A DNA stretch of 64,000 bases. It comes from Tachypleus tridentatus (Eukaryota > Arthropoda > Merostomata > Xiphosura > Limulidae). The notes beneath the pieces are model-generated. The model ran no database searches and was not told where the DNA came from. It was given only the letters and a program-made list of their open reading frames with translations. Made by a program: the position numbers and the translations under genes. Positions 12,814-24,299 of the stretch are shown in pieces; within the stretch, counting starts at the first letter, position 1; every line of letters begins with the position of its first letter. The stretch lies in NCBI RefSeq assembly GCF_004210375.1, contig NC_134837.1, positions 164,465,310 to 164,529,309 on the forward strand, in the 5' to 3' direction.

Positions 12814-12915
12814 GGGAATGTGATACTTCAGATGACGAAGCTCCTCGGAAATGTTTAATGAACAACTGGGCTTCGTTTTTGGCAATATATAAAAACAACC
12901 TCTTGATGACATCAA
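12814..12915 (+). CDS. anoctamin exon: end of N-terminal domain, frameshifted
   Basis: The first part reads GECDTSDDEAPRKCLMNNWASFLAIYK, the acidic and tryptophan-containing stretch that in the family precedes the first helix (compare LYEEWA...). The last part reads QPLDDIK in another frame, matching the very conserved QPLDxIR before the YFGE motif. The switch is at a run of five A bases at 12891-12895, and one extra A would join the frames. The acceptor TTCAG ends at 12813 and the donor GTGAGT begins at 12916. The exon ends in phase 2 and joins in frame to the exon at 14369. The lesion is either a true one-base deletion or a homopolymer error in the assembly. Confidence 0.82.
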
Positions 12916-14368
12916 GTGAGTGTTAATAATTAATTACCTGGACAAAATTTGTTTAATATAAAAATCACTTGGTAAAAGTTTTGAACATAACCTAAAGATT
13001 GAAATTACCAATTATATTTGAATGCCAAGTTTAGAGTCTCAGTTGGAGTTTTATTCATACTGGTTGTGTTTTGAAAGAGATCATTCCAAATACAATAATT
13101 ATATATAAGGAGAGTCAGTCATGATAGGAGATAGAGAATTCTCTTGTGTTGCTAATGTATTATTTTTATTGAGCTATAAAATTCTATAAAGATGTGGTAA
13201 TAACCAAAATAGGTGTAGATCTAATAGTACGTAGTTAATCAAATGTTTCTATTATATAATATAGTTTTAATTTCTGAATTTCAAACGTAAAATTTAATTT
13301 GTAACGTCTTAGTGTTCACATTTTTGTATCACGTGATGGCACTTGTTTGTTCCAAATTGCTCAACTTAGATAGTCTTTCCACTTGTATTTGATTGACTGA
13401 GATTGAATACAACTTTCAGACTTATAGATTTTCCTGATACAAAACATAATGTTATAGTTACCAAGCCATCCCATAAAGCTCTGTTCTCTCACATACAGTC
13501 TTTCAAAAATGAAAATAATTCTTACTCTCTCTCATTCTGTCTTTGACATTTGCTATTACATTATTGATAACCATCAGAAAATAAATATTTAATCTTCTGT
13601 TTTATGTATAATGCCATCTCGTTCACAGGATGGCTTTTAAGTTTTTCCGAACATAGATTCAAATCTGCTGTCACTAAATTTAGTTTAACCAGCTAAGGAA
13701 ATTGTTTTGATGCACAATGTTTGGTTAGAAAACCAGTTAAATTGTCATACTTATAGGACATTGTATGCTTTGTGTTTATTATTGTTTGTGCTTTAAATTG
13801 TGTGTTTGAAATTAATAAATAATTTTGGAAAAAAATAAAAAACAGTCCCATTGAAAATTTGGGTTAGCATCTCTCAACACTTTAAATCTTTGACAACAAA
13901 ACAAATTATAGCATTCACAATTAAATACTAAGTTTTTGTTATTTTTCTGTACATATTTGGTTTGTTATAAAAGTAAAAAAAATACTTATTAGGTAACATC
14001 AGAAAATATAAATGAAGAAATAGATTAATATTTTTGCAATATTTTTTTACATATGGAGATCGTGTGTATTGCATAATTTTATGCTGTAATTTGAACTAAG
14101 TGTATACAAGGTTATTTTTAGCTTGTTACATAGGCTTAGTATATAGGAAGTTGTCATATTTAACTGATGCAAGCCTGACGATAGTCAGGATAAATAATGA
14201 TAAGCTTTTATTGTAATCTGCAGGGATTTTAGAAAGGAAAAATATTATTTCATATTTTTTTGGGTTCGGTGAAACAAATGGCCTTAGCTCATGTAGTGTA
14301 AGGGTAGACAAAATATAAGTTTATTTGATAAGAATCACTTCAGTGTTTGTTCCTTTCAATTTTTTCAG

Positions 14369-14502
14369 GGAATGTTTTGAAGTTAAGATAGGCCTGTACT
14401 TTGCTTGGTTGGATTTTACACCTGTATGCTGATTCCAGCTTCAGTAGTAGGAGCGTTGTGTTTTCTGTATGTGTGCTTTACCTTGTTGGGTGATGCTCAC
14501 AG
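14369..14502 (+). CDS. anoctamin exon: first transmembrane helix, frameshifted
   Basis: Frame one reads ECFEVKIGLYFAWL, which corresponds to the family motif YFGEKIGLYFAWLGFYT but with the usual YFGE altered to CFEV. The sequence continues one frame over as GFYTCMLIPASVVGALC and then FLYVCFTLLGDAH, the first helix. The frames join if the GG at 14411-14412 were GGG. The acceptor TTTTTTCAG ends at 14368 and the donor GTATGA starts at 14503. The two bases left over combine with the first base of the 14960 exon into a Ser codon, giving SKDIC as in relatives. This phase agreement across an intron of about 450 bp is strong evidence for the model. Confidence 0.87.
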
Positions 14503-14959
14503 GTATGAATAAGGGGAAGAAAAAGATAAAAGAGTTATCAAACAGTTTGTTGTTTTTATAACTCATGTTTGATCATTTTCTAAATTATACCTTGGAAAAA
14601 TCAGTTACTTTGAGCCATGTGATTGATGGAATGTGGTAAGTGATTAATCACTGGACTAATTAATCACTGTTTAGCTAATTAATTATTTTCACACAAGCCA
14701 TTTGTAGCTGGAATAATTGCAAAGAATAATAATTGGAACCATTAATTTTTACTGGTTGATATGTTTTGAACCATTAATTTACCTTAAAATATTTTTAATA
14801 ATTTTTGTGATAAATTGATTTAAACATAATTTCAGTTAATCAGTTATTTTATGTGGCATTATCATTGAAATTGATAGTTGTATATTATGATTGATTTAAA
14901 GTTCAGCTGTACTGTGTTTATTCTATAAACTTAAAACAAAACTGCATTTTTTTTTACAG

Positions 14960-15115
14960 TAAGGACATTTGTGAAGACTGCAAGGACACCATTTTATGTC
15001 CTTGGGTGACGGATGCAGATGTGGAAGATTAGGTCAGACATGCACTTTTACAAGAATAACTCATCTTTTCGACAATGGTGCTGCTGTATTTTTAGCTGTT
15101 TTTATGTCACTCTGG
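14960..15115 (+). CDS. anoctamin exon: extracellular Cys-rich loop and second helix, frameshifted
   Basis: The exon begins KDICEDCKDTILCP and continues, one frame over, as GDGCRCGRLGQTCTFTR followed by ITHLFDNGAAVFLAVFMSLW. This is the conserved anoctamin extracellular loop, with several cysteines that form disulfides in known structures, followed by the LFDN-x-x-T/A-VFF-VFM helix. Joining the two frames needs one extra T at 15002-15003; in the uncorrected frame a TAG occurs at 15027. The acceptor TTTTTTTTACAG ends at 14959 and the donor GTTAAG begins at 15116, ending at a codon boundary. The next expected segment (the tail of this helix and a charged cytoplasmic stretch containing WKR) is not found before 18701. 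Confidence 0.88.
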
Positions 15116-17480
15116 GTTAAGTATTATATAGATTTACATGTGAAAGTTGAATAAATAATATTATCTTCTTTAGACTCTGTTAGAGCTTTTATACACAAAA
15201 TATCAATTTGTTTGTTATTTAGTGTTAAGGCTATTTTTAAGTAATGCTTTTCTTGTGCCTATTTTCTTTTTGCATGTTGACTATCCAACATGCATAGTAA
15301 TTTTGATTTTAAGATTAAAAATACTTGTATGCATCACAAAATGTTCAAATTTCAGAGACAAAATTTTTATAATCTCCAGATAATTATCAAACATTTTTGT
15401 ACAGAAAAAAAACTTTAAATGTTTTGTCTGTTATTTTTACTAATGAAACTCTGTATGGGCTTGATAGATTTGACTACTATAAACAATTAGGAAATGAATA
15501 TAAATGATGCTTTTTTTCATTCTGGAATAACTACAAACTATAACTCATATAAAATAGCTTAAATTTGATAACATTATACATTTATATACAAGGGGAGGAC
15601 AAAAAAGTGCTCCTACCTTGAAAATGTTGTTAATTTATTTGATATCATATTTAAACAGATCTTGTGAAGTGCATTTTACACATTTTTCTGTTTATTATTA
15701 AAATAAATATAAATTTATTATTTTTATTATATTGATCTTTCAACTGTGCCTGGATAAGAGTACAGAAGTTACAATGACATGGTGCATGTGTGCTCATGCT
15801 ACCATATAAAGTAATATAAAACTGACCTTTATAAAAGACCTGAATTTTGGGAAGGTAACTCACTAAACAAATTCTCATGAGATGTGTAGTAATGAATGCC
15901 CATAGCAAATGGGTTACTTCAACATAAAAACGTCAAATATTGTATATCTGCAATATTTGAAACGGCCTTAATTTCAAACCAACATAAAGCACGTCAAATT
16001 TGCTACACATCCAAGACTTCAAACTTCTGTAACTGAAATCTTGCATCAAACACTTCAAAATAATTCCAAAAATGTGTTATTAGTTTGAGATTTCTTCATC
16101 TGTAATTTGGGACTTTTCAAGAAAAAAAGAAAACACTTTACAAAGTTTTTTTTATTACCAACACTTTGGTGAACAAAAATAGTCGAAATAATTGTTATGT
16201 CATATCAGTTTAAAGAGTAATTTATATTCTGTTGCAATTTCTGTCTTTACTGATGATAAACTTTATCATTTTTTTTAATTTACTTTCAGCTGTAATATTT
16301 CTTGAATTGTGAAAAAAGTATTTGGAAATAATTACCCACCACTGGGATATGACTAGTTTTGATACTTTAGGGGTAATGTGCACTTTTACCTTAGAAATTA
16401 ACTTTATCACAATGGGCTTGTGAATTTAACATGGAACTTTTAACCATGGCAGTATGCCTACTGTGATTCTGAAGGTACCAGTTGTGTCATTACAAACTTT
16501 GACAGTAATCATAAAAATATTTTAATTATATGTTGTCAGAGTGTTGACTGTTCTGATTGCAAAGTGATTTTTCATGTTAAAATTAAAAATACTTCATTTC
16601 AAATTTTTCAAATTTCACTTATGTAGTTCTTTAAACCTCCTTAATAAATTCTGATGTTGTTTGCTGTCAGTTAAAAGTTTATTTTATCTGTTATTTTATA
16701 AACTATAACTCTTTAAATGATCAGTCAATTTAAACACCCTCATAACCACCATAAAAATTATGAAATAATTGTAAATTACTATTTATTTGTGCTGGAATGA
16801 GAGCAAATTGTGACCTGAAACTATGATAGTTTATCCTAAATAACTAAAAACTTGTGACAATATACATCTGTTTATTCTTAATGTTATAGTTTTATCGACT
16901 TTTGAACCACGTGTAACTATTAATCCATCCTCACAAGTTTTAAATCACTTGGTGAACATTCAGCTCATGTTACCTTATTGAATTAAATTAAACAATATGA
17001 AGAATTTTTATTATTACTATTCTTTATTTGTAGCTAATTTGACATAACTTTCTTGTTTTTTGCATTTTAGTTATTTTTATAGTAATAAATAAAGAATACT
17101 CATGAAAAACAAAAAATGTACTATATACCAGTGTCTGTTTTTGTTCTTTTCTGTTCTTTACTAATGGCACTACCACACTAAATGCACCCTGCTATTACAG
17201 TGGTAAGTCTATGGATATACAACATCTGAGAGAACTATTGGTAGCTTGTAAAAGAGAGGCTGTGATAGGTCTGCATCCCAAATGACTCTAATTTCCTGGT
17301 GTATGATTTTTATAACTTCATGGTCATTGATTTCTGGTTCTATGTTTAAAGTAAAATTGTTTTTAAAAGATGTACTTTGTAAACTTGGGAGGATTTTTTT
17401 ATTATTTTCAGTGAATCCAGTTTCCAGTTTTCTGCAATATAGCATTCAAGACAGTTATTTCTCATAATTAAGTCTCCACA
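15116..17480 (+). other. anoctamin intron, AT-rich
   Basis: Contains a copy of the AT-rich dispersed repeat at 16560-17000. The exon(s) encoding the WKR-containing cytoplasmic stretch should lie between 15116 and 18700, but none is recognisable. Confidence 0.45.
16560..17000 (+). repeat. AT-rich dispersed repeat, third copy
   Basis: Shares GCAAAGTGATTTTTCATGT, GAGCAAATTGTGACCTGAAACTA, TTATAGTTTTATCGACTTTTGAAC and TTTTAAATCACTTGGTGAAC (each in order) with the copies at 7.6-8.1 and 8.3-9.1 kb. Its TTATAG junction at about 16885 corresponds to the site occupied by the Tc1 derivative in the second copy. Confidence 0.65.
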
Positions 17481-17492
17481 GAGAGGTGTACT

Positions 17493-17631
17493 GTATTTCA
17501 AGATGGCTGGTATGAGAATTAAAACTTTTATTAAAAGAAATTAGAGAACAATGTTTCAACTTTCTTAGGTTTCTTAGGCCTTTAGGATAACAAAAAGAGT
17601 TTTAATACCCAAACCAGCCATCTTGAGATAC
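17493..17631. mobile_element. palindromic MITE-like element
   Basis: The left arm 17493-17526 (TTTCAAGATGGCTGGTATGA and on to ATTAAAACT) is an inverted repeat of the right arm 17598-17631, with about five mismatches in 34 bases. The loop of about 70 bases contains CTTTCTTAGG and TTTCTTAGG repeats. There is no coding capacity. It is typical of a foldback or miniature inverted-repeat element. Confidence 0.75.
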
Positions 17632-17639
17632 ATTTTTAC

Positions 17640-18425
17640 TTCATGTGGGTTCCTCATCATCATGAGAGAGACATAGTTTTTCAGTTGTTTCATCTTCTTC
17701 CAAACCGTTTTCAGTCGACTTCCATAACTACATATATTGGCAGATTATCTTGAAACTTGGTAGGGTCATACTTTGGTCCAATATATGCAGTCAGTATTTC
17801 CATTTTTTTATTTATGCTTTTTTAAGGGTCAGATGTCTAACAATCCAAAAATATATATTTTGGGCTCTTGTGTGGTTATATTTACAGCAGTCTAGAAGAC
17901 AACTGGCACAAATGTAAGTATTCATGAGCTTAATTAATACAATGACAAACAAAAATAGCTAGATTTTACCATTTCGATTTTTTGTGGGGGGGGGGCAGTA
18001 AGACATCTAAAAAAAGCATAATTTAGAGATATTTGTTGATCATTTACTCAGCCATATTTTGACCAATTTACATGGTATCTGGTACAAAGATATTTTTGTA
18101 CAGGTCCCAAACATTGACAAGCAAAATATTGTGAAATTGCCCATTTTTAGTAATTATAAAATGGGTTAAGATGTCAGAAAAAAGCATAACTTTAGGGTTG
18201 TTTGATCAGTTGCAGGTTTCATGGTTTTTATTTTATCATATCCCACAGAACAATTTACTGCGTAGAAAATCTAGGGAAAGACTTATTGAACTATTCCGTA
18301 AAAGGACAAACAACTTCCAACTGTGTGAAGAAATCTGGACTTTAACTGCCAGACTCCAGTTATAGTTTGCTACAGCAAAGCGTTTTTCTTTAAGTTCCTT
18401 AAAATTATTTTAAATTTACGTATAT
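17640..18425 (+). other. intronic sequence, possible old repeat
   Basis: Includes a G-run of about 10 near 17988 and two AAAAAAGCATAA(C/T)TTTAG blocks about 170 bases apart (about 18013 and 18179). These suggest an internal duplication. No exon was recognised. Confidence 0.4.
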
Positions 18426-18700
18426 ATTCTCTGTTACAGTAACTCTTGATGCAGTGATTCTTTATAGACTTAAGAGGATTATGTTTTTATTCTTAAGGCT
18501 ACAGTAGCTCTTTCTGTACAGACCTAACATTTGTTTTTATTCTTCATGTTACAGTAGCTCTCTCTTTACAGACCTAACATATGTTTTTATTCTTTAGGTT
18601 ACAGTAGCTCTTTCTGTATAGATTTAACAGACTGTTTTTATTTTTCAGGTTACAGTAGCTCTTTTTTTACTGGCTTAACAAATTATGTTTTGTTCTTTAG
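18426..18700 (+). repeat. tandem array of duplicated 3' splice site plus exon start, about 50-bp period
   Basis: The sequence TACAGTAGCTCT, which is the start of the exon at 18701, recurs upstream with its polypyrimidine tract. The ACAGTAGCTC (or ACAGTAACTC) core starts at 18435, 18501, 18551, 18601, 18652 and finally 18704 inside the real exon; spacings are 66, 50, 50, 51 and 52 bases. The copies at 18598 and 18649 keep an AG immediately before GTTACAG, exactly like the authentic acceptor ending at 18700. Use of either would read VTVAL and then meet a stop (VTVALSV-stop, VTVALFLLA-stop). The array therefore presents decoy acceptors. Confidence 0.85.
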
Positions 18701-18871
18701 GTTACAGTAGCTCTTGTTGCTGTGGTTGGTGTGATTTTTTACAGAATATCCATTCAAACTGTTCTGTGCTTCACATTGAGTGGCAATCAGACACTTACCA
18801 GCATGGTATCTCTTACTACCTCAGTCACAGCTGCACTGTTGAACCTTGTGTGCATCATGACCTTTAACCTG
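18701..18871 (+). CDS. anoctamin exon: transmembrane segment VTVALVAVVGVIFYR
   Basis: Fifty-seven codons, open throughout, phase 0 at both ends. The exon reads VTVALVAVVGVIFYRISIQT, then a short polar extracellular loop (SGNQTLTSM), then TSVTAALLNLVCIMTFNL. Family members read VVFGVIVYR followed by an A-x-x-N-x-V-I-I segment, so the third and fourth helices are represented. The acceptor TTCTTTAG ends at 18700 and the donor GTAGGT begins at 18872. This is the best preserved exon of the gene. The tandem array immediately upstream repeats its acceptor and first codons. Confidence 0.92.
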
Positions 18872-18984
18872 GTAGGTCACTTAAATAAGAAAAGTTGGCG
18901 ATATGAAATTCACATATTTCTGGTTGTGTAAAATGTACTTTTTATGGTTTTATTCAAGATGATATGGACCAAATACCTGCTTAT

Positions 18985-19055
18985 AGTGGTATGTGTATGT
19001 AAGTGTGTGTTTGTATGTATATATCAAATACCTGTTTATAGTGTATACAAGTGTA

Positions 19056-19086
<31 letters not shown>

Positions 19087-19165
19087 TTATAGTGGTATGT
19101 TATCAAGTACCTGTTTATAATGGTATGTGTGTGTATATATATATATATATATTTATAGTGGTATG
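18985..19165 (+). repeat. compound GT/AT microsatellite with duplicated module
   Basis: Three to four modules of ATCAA(A/G)TACCTG(T/C)TTATA followed by GTATGTGTGTG and TATATATA tracts, period about 60-70 bases, starting 36 bases after a TTTATGG block in the intron following the 18701 exon. The long open frames here on both strands are artefacts of the dinucleotide repeat. Confidence 0.85.
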
Positions 19166-19516
19166 TAAGCATATTAGTTTTGTTGTTTATTTATTTTTTA
19201 CTTTGATTTCTTAATGACTAAAAGGAAATGTTATGTGTAATTACATGTAATTTTTTAAGGTTGTTTCTTGCTTTTTTTATTAAGCTGTAAATAATGTAAG
19301 GGTTTTTTCATGTTTGTATTTTCAAGAATGAAATTAATATAGCTTGGAATTTTTTCATGAATGCACCAAAATAATCATAAGAAAATCTTTATACTTTGCA
19401 TGCTAGTTAAATTATTAAAATAATGACAAAACCTTAGTATTTAAGTTCAGATGCAAGTAACACTACTATATATTTGTTTTGTAAGATCTTCAGTAGTACT
19501 TTTCAGTTTTGGCCAT

Positions 19517-19705
19517 TTTAGCCATGGGGGCATTATAATATGACAGTCAATCCCCACTATTCATTGGTAAAAAGAGTAGCCTCAGGTGTGGCTGTGGATG
19601 GTGATGACTAACTGCCTTCCCTCTAGTCTTATACTGCTAAATTAAGGACTTCTAGTGCAGATAGCCTTTGTGTAGCTTTGTGCACACTTCAGAACAAACC
19701 AAATA
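19517..19705 (+). repeat. 5'-truncated tRNA-derived SINE
   Basis: The body from GGGGGCATTATAATATGACA to TGTAGCTTTGTGCACACTTC matches the common SINE without its tRNA head. Confidence 0.85.
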
Positions 19706-19974
19706 ACTTTTCAATTTTTTTATAATCACACCCGTCATCTTTGAATGGTTAAATACCAGGCACAGGAATTAGTGTATGTTAATTATGTATTTGTTCTTTT
19801 ACCTTTGGGCTGAGCATGTATGTAAGTTTGGATTAGAAAAACTTGATTTAAACACCAAAAATTACAAGCCAGAGTAAAAAAATCAAAAGAAAATGAACAC
19901 TGAACCAGAGATAAAATTTCCATATTTATATCACACTGATATCTGACACATTTTGGTACTGTTTCATTATTTGT

Positions 19975-20200
19975 ATGTTAGGTCTAGTGGTCAGTGTGCT
20001 GAACTCTGAACCTGGGGGTTTATGGTTCTAATCCTGTTGCAGCAAAAATGGCCTTCAACCTTGGGTTATGGGAATGTTGTAAAAGTGATTGTCAAATCCT
20101 GCTATTTGATTAGAGTAACCCAAGAATTGGCAATAGGTGCCATTTCATAGTCTTATCAGTTTAAAGTTAGTGATGGCTAGTGTAGATATTCTTTCTGAAA
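19975..20200 (+). repeat. divergent tRNA-headed SINE-like copy
   Basis: TCTAGTGGTCAGTGTGCTGA resembles an A-box region and GGTTCTAATCC a B-box. Downstream AGAGTAACCCAAGAATTGGC and GATGGCTAGTGTAGATA match the common SINE body with many changes. Confidence 0.6.
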
Positions 20201-20228
20201 CAACTGACTAACTGTTAACCTTTTCTAG

Positions 20229-20265
20229 ATTTATAGAAGAATAGCCACCTTCCTCACTGAATTGG
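20229..20265 (+). CDS. anoctamin exon: IYRRIATFLTEL
   Basis: A 37-base exon coding IYRRIATFLTEL plus one base, matching the family segment (V/I)Y..IA.WLTELE that follows the helix in the preceding exon. The acceptor TTTTCTAG ends at 20228 and the donor GTAAGT starts at 20266. It ends in phase 1, so the next exon must start with two bases completing a codon. The next visible exon (24118) starts with one base, so an exon of length 1 mod 3 encoding the FVNxYxSxFYIAFFKG segment should lie between. I could not find it. Confidence 0.85.
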
Positions 20266-23200
20266 GTAAGTTTTACCTGTTTCTAATTTTGGTAATTCCA
20301 AATGGACATAGGTTATTTTGTTCATCATTTAAAATAACAAAATTTAACCAGAATCTGACTGCAAAAGTTTTTATCCCTATTTATTTTAGTGCCAGATAAA
20401 TACCGTTACAGTCATACAAAGTTTATCAGAATAATTTATACATCTTGAAAAACATATACATTTTATTGGTGAATGAATCCAAATTGTGCACATTTATCAA
20501 AAGAGAACTTATTTCTTTAAAAAATTAATTTATGCCACATTATGCATGTTATCTAAATTTTTAATTAACTTTTCTGTTTGTACAGAATGTAATAAAATAA
20601 CATTAGAAAGTAATTATATATAAGTATATTAAACATCACTAACAGCACACTTTCTTATCACTTTACCAGTCTTAGTTTTATTATTGATCAAGTCTGAGTG
20701 TTTTGTTAAATAAACTAGTGGATCAGTGTGAAACATAGTAAAGTATATTCAGTTGTAATACCATATAGTCTTGTGATCAAAGTAGTGAAAACTGTTCACA
20801 TTGCTAACAAATATATACAGAAAAACTTGAAAAATTATATAGTATTTAAACAAATATACTTATAATAGTTAGATGATTATTTGTAACATTTAATTTGGTA
20901 TTATGTATTTGATTTGATGACAGTTCATGATGAAGAAGAGTAAATATCATATACAGTGTACAGGGATACTGAAAAGGAAAACTTGTAAATATACATTTCA
21001 GAGGCTCTAAAGGCAATGCAAGCACAATATGCAAACAGTGCCATGGATATAGTATTTTTAGTCTTTACATGAACATTAACATGTTAATATGTAACTCACA
21101 TTGCCATCCTCAATTTTACCATCCTTTCTTGATTAGAAATACTTTTTCAGTGTATTTGATATTTAGCATACAACAGACTTGTACACTCTACTAACAGCTT
21201 GCAACATCTTGTGTAGATATGCACAATAAATTCAGAAATATAGTGAACATTCCATCTGTAATATGGCATTTGTCCAATAAACTGACCCCATGCATTTTAT
21301 GTTAAGGATATATGTGTGTTTTAACATAATTTTTTATCACTTTAAGACTTGTGTATGAAGGCTACTAATAATATAAATTTTAAAATATGGAATTCCATTT
21401 TGAAATAAAAATATGAGATAAAATCATGTCAAAATTAATAATAAAACATCTCTTATTAATGCAGCCAGTTTTTGTGGATATATTATATAAATTGGCTTCA
21501 CTACTGTATGTTATATATTTTAAAATTGTCAAAGATTACTAAAAATGTGTATAAAAACTGCCATAAAAAGATATTTCCTTTGTAAAACTAGAATGTAAAG
21601 CTCTTTTTTTCTGTTGCAATATGGAATGAAGTTAATCGTTTTGATTTAAAGATTAACATGTGTTTGCTAATTTCATGGAAACTAGTGTATCTAGACCACA
21701 AGTGTCTTGATTAACAGTCATTGGTATCCTACTTCTGACAACAACAACAAAAATGGTGGAAGCTAAGATTAGGCTTAACATTTATTTAGATCATGGACAA
21801 ATTAAGAAGAATATGAAAAATTGGTCTTTAATTCCTATGATTTGTATTTTATTATGACTTCCTCTCCCTTAATACAAAAATATTTGGCCATAGTATTTCT
21901 AATTGTGCAAAAGTACATTGCAGAAATATCTCTGCTCCGTGTGACAGCAGCAGAGTAACTTAAAAGCTGGACCTGAACCAGACTTAGAAAGTTTGATATT
22001 TATCACTAGGGGAAAGTAATGAATTTTGTAAATAAGAAATAATTCACTTTCAGACAGCAAGATATTTATACACTAAAGATTTGATTTGAAGAATAGAACT
22101 TAATGTTTCACCTAAGAGCTCTAAACATCTCTGATATGAAATGTGTTAAATGACAAGTTTAATAGTATTATCAATTGGTTGTCATTAGCGTTAAGGTACA
22201 GTTTATCAAACAAACAATTTTTATTTAAGTCAACCTTTTTCTGTATGTTAATATTCGTTTTGTAAAATAGTTAATACTGTTCTGAAATATTGTATATAGA
22301 AATACATTGCACTCAAAGTGATTATGAAAATAGTTTGAAGATGTACATGTTGAAGTTTGTGAACTATTATTCATCAGTTTTTTATATTGTATTTTTTAAA
22401 GGAAGGTGAGTAATTTGTGTTAAAATATGAAGTGTAGTAGTTTACAAAGTACTACAAAATAAATAATACTAAAAGACAGTAATAATACATAGTTATAAAA
22501 ACTAATCTTTTAAGTTGATTTCTAGACCAACTTATCACTGTTGATAGAAGTGCTTAAAAATCACGTGTGACATGATTTTTGAAACATTTTAATATCTGTA
22601 TGTGTAGATGTTTAAATTATTTGAGCAATGTGCTAAACTTGTATTTACCTTTATGTGTTTATTTTTTTCTACTTTTGTTGGTTTTTAGTTTTTAATACAA
22701 AGATATTGTTACAATTCATATGCAAGAAAAATATGTCTTAAGCAGTAAAAAAACTTGTAACACCATAAAAATGAATATTCCCTTTCAAATTCAGATTCTA
22801 GGTAAATAATGAAATATTGAAGCACATTATTTTTTGTTCACCTATAAATAAACTTAGCATTATGAGGGCTCTTTATTTATAAATATTGCAGATTATATTA
22901 ATGTCTAAGCTGAATAATATAATTTATTGATGTACCAGTCTAAATATAACAAGTTTTCATTTTAAATAAAACAACAAAGTCTGTACAGTGATGACGAGAA
23001 ACCCACTTGTTGAGAAGTTTATATGCAAAAACGGCTCGTTTGGGCTGAGAAAACACTTTACAGGTTCTGTACAGGTTCTGTATGTGTCATGAAATTTGTG
23101 GAAAGTCAAGAAAAAATGTTTTATAGAACTTGAAAAATCAGAGAATTTTCATGAATTTCAAATAGAGGACAAGCTTCTTTCAGAAAGTCCATGTTGTATA

Positions 23201-23830
23201 ATTATAGCATAAGATCATGTAACATTTTCTTCCTACATTTTCGTGTAGCAGTGGGTAATTCAGACTGTGGTAGTGTGGAAATTAGTTTCTTATAGATGTT
23301 TTGTTGTTGTTGTTATTCTTTTAATTGTGATTGCAAAATAGAATGTGAAATGATTTTGTGTTGTTTTCCAAGTTATTCCATCAGCTGATCAAAACAGGCT
23401 ACATTTATATAGTTGAGATATTGTGTAACAAGGCTTATTTTACAAATTATAATTATCCAGCCACTTTACAGGTTTGGTCGAAATTAGTCCCAGCCCTTAG
23501 ATGGAATCAGTTGTTTTGATAAAACATTTTCTTAAATGGCACATATTAACTTGGTGAATTGTGCTGATTGGCACTTAATGTCTAGTACAGCAGAACAGAA
23601 GATGCTGGAAATGAATTTTTAGATGACCCCTCAACCTCTAAACAAAGTATTGGTTTGCACATAATATCTTGGTGAGAGAAAAAACAAACTTACATGTTAT
23701 TTTGACAAAGCTAAAATGTTTTTTCCATTGATTGTGTTTACAGTGAATTAAATGGTCATGGAAAATTTAATAATAACTTATTGAAATGAAATAGAATTCT
23801 TTATTTTTTCAAAATGTCCTAAACTTGTAC
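20266..23830 (+). other. anoctamin intron, AT-rich, no exon recognised
   Basis: A missing exon for the FVN...FYIAFFKG segment is expected here. A weak resemblance near 21470-21535 was rejected because of phase. Confidence 0.45.
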
Positions 23831-23834
23831 TTCT

Positions 23835-23960
23835 TCCCCCAGTGACACAGCAGTATGTCTGCAAACTTACATAGCTAGAAACTAGGTTTTGATACTGGTG
23901 GTTGGCAGAGCACAGATAACCCATTGTGTAGCTTTGTGCTTAATTTCCCACAAACTCGTG
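23835..23960 (+). repeat. second SINE family, copy
   Basis: CAGTATGTCTGCAAACTTAC, a GGTTTTGATAC B-box-like block and GCAGAGCACAGATAACCCAT followed by TGTAGCTTTGTGCTTAA form a short tRNA-like SINE, distinct from the common one. Relatives are at 53.97-54.09 and 54.41-54.54 kb. Confidence 0.65.
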
Positions 23961-24117
23961 ATTTTACTTTTGAAATTTTGGGAGACTTGAAAATGAAAAA
24001 GGACAATCAAATAAGTGTCAATAGTTCATCAATACAGAATTGACTTTTTTAGATTCTATCTTTAAGTTACATGTGAAGACAGCTGTTTATGTTAAAATTT
24101 ATCTTTTGATGCAACAG

Positions 24118-24172
24118 GTTTGTTGGGTATCCAGGACATTACAATTCATTATTTGGATATCAACAAGAGGAA
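24118..24172 (+). CDS. anoctamin exon: FVGYPGHYNSLFGYQQEE
   Basis: Eighteen codons after a single leading base, coding FVGYPGHYNSLFGYQQEE. This matches the anoctamin re-entrant segment reading FVGRPGDY...RxEEC, with the invariant PG and EE. The acceptor GCAACAG ends at 24117 and the donor GTATGT begins at 24173, ending in phase 0. The next codon expected is Cys, and the next visible exon begins with TGT, so the junction agrees in both phase and sequence across a 4.7-kb intron. Confidence 0.9.
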
Positions 24173-24299
24173 GTATGTATAACATTGTCAGTTTTTTTGT
24201 TATATAAAAGTTCAGCTGTTAAACTGTTCTTTAAAAAATTTTTTTTTGTACACAGTTTATTCATAGTACTGTATAATAATTCCAAAACATACTAACATC

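Noticed and set aside
18245-18365. Open stretch after a CCCACAG acceptor (LRRKSRERLIELFRKR)
   Set aside because: Charged, but not alignable to the missing anoctamin cytoplasmic segment, and it ends in a stop without a donor.
18993-19214. Long overlapping open frames on both strands (Tyr/Ile/Val/His/Thr-rich)
   Set aside because: They are translations of GT/AT dinucleotide repeats, not genes.
21466-21535. Possible anoctamin exon reading FVDILYKLASLLYVIYFK
   Set aside because: Resembles FVNYYSSLFYIAFFK only loosely. The phase does not fit 20265 and 24118, and no donor follows.
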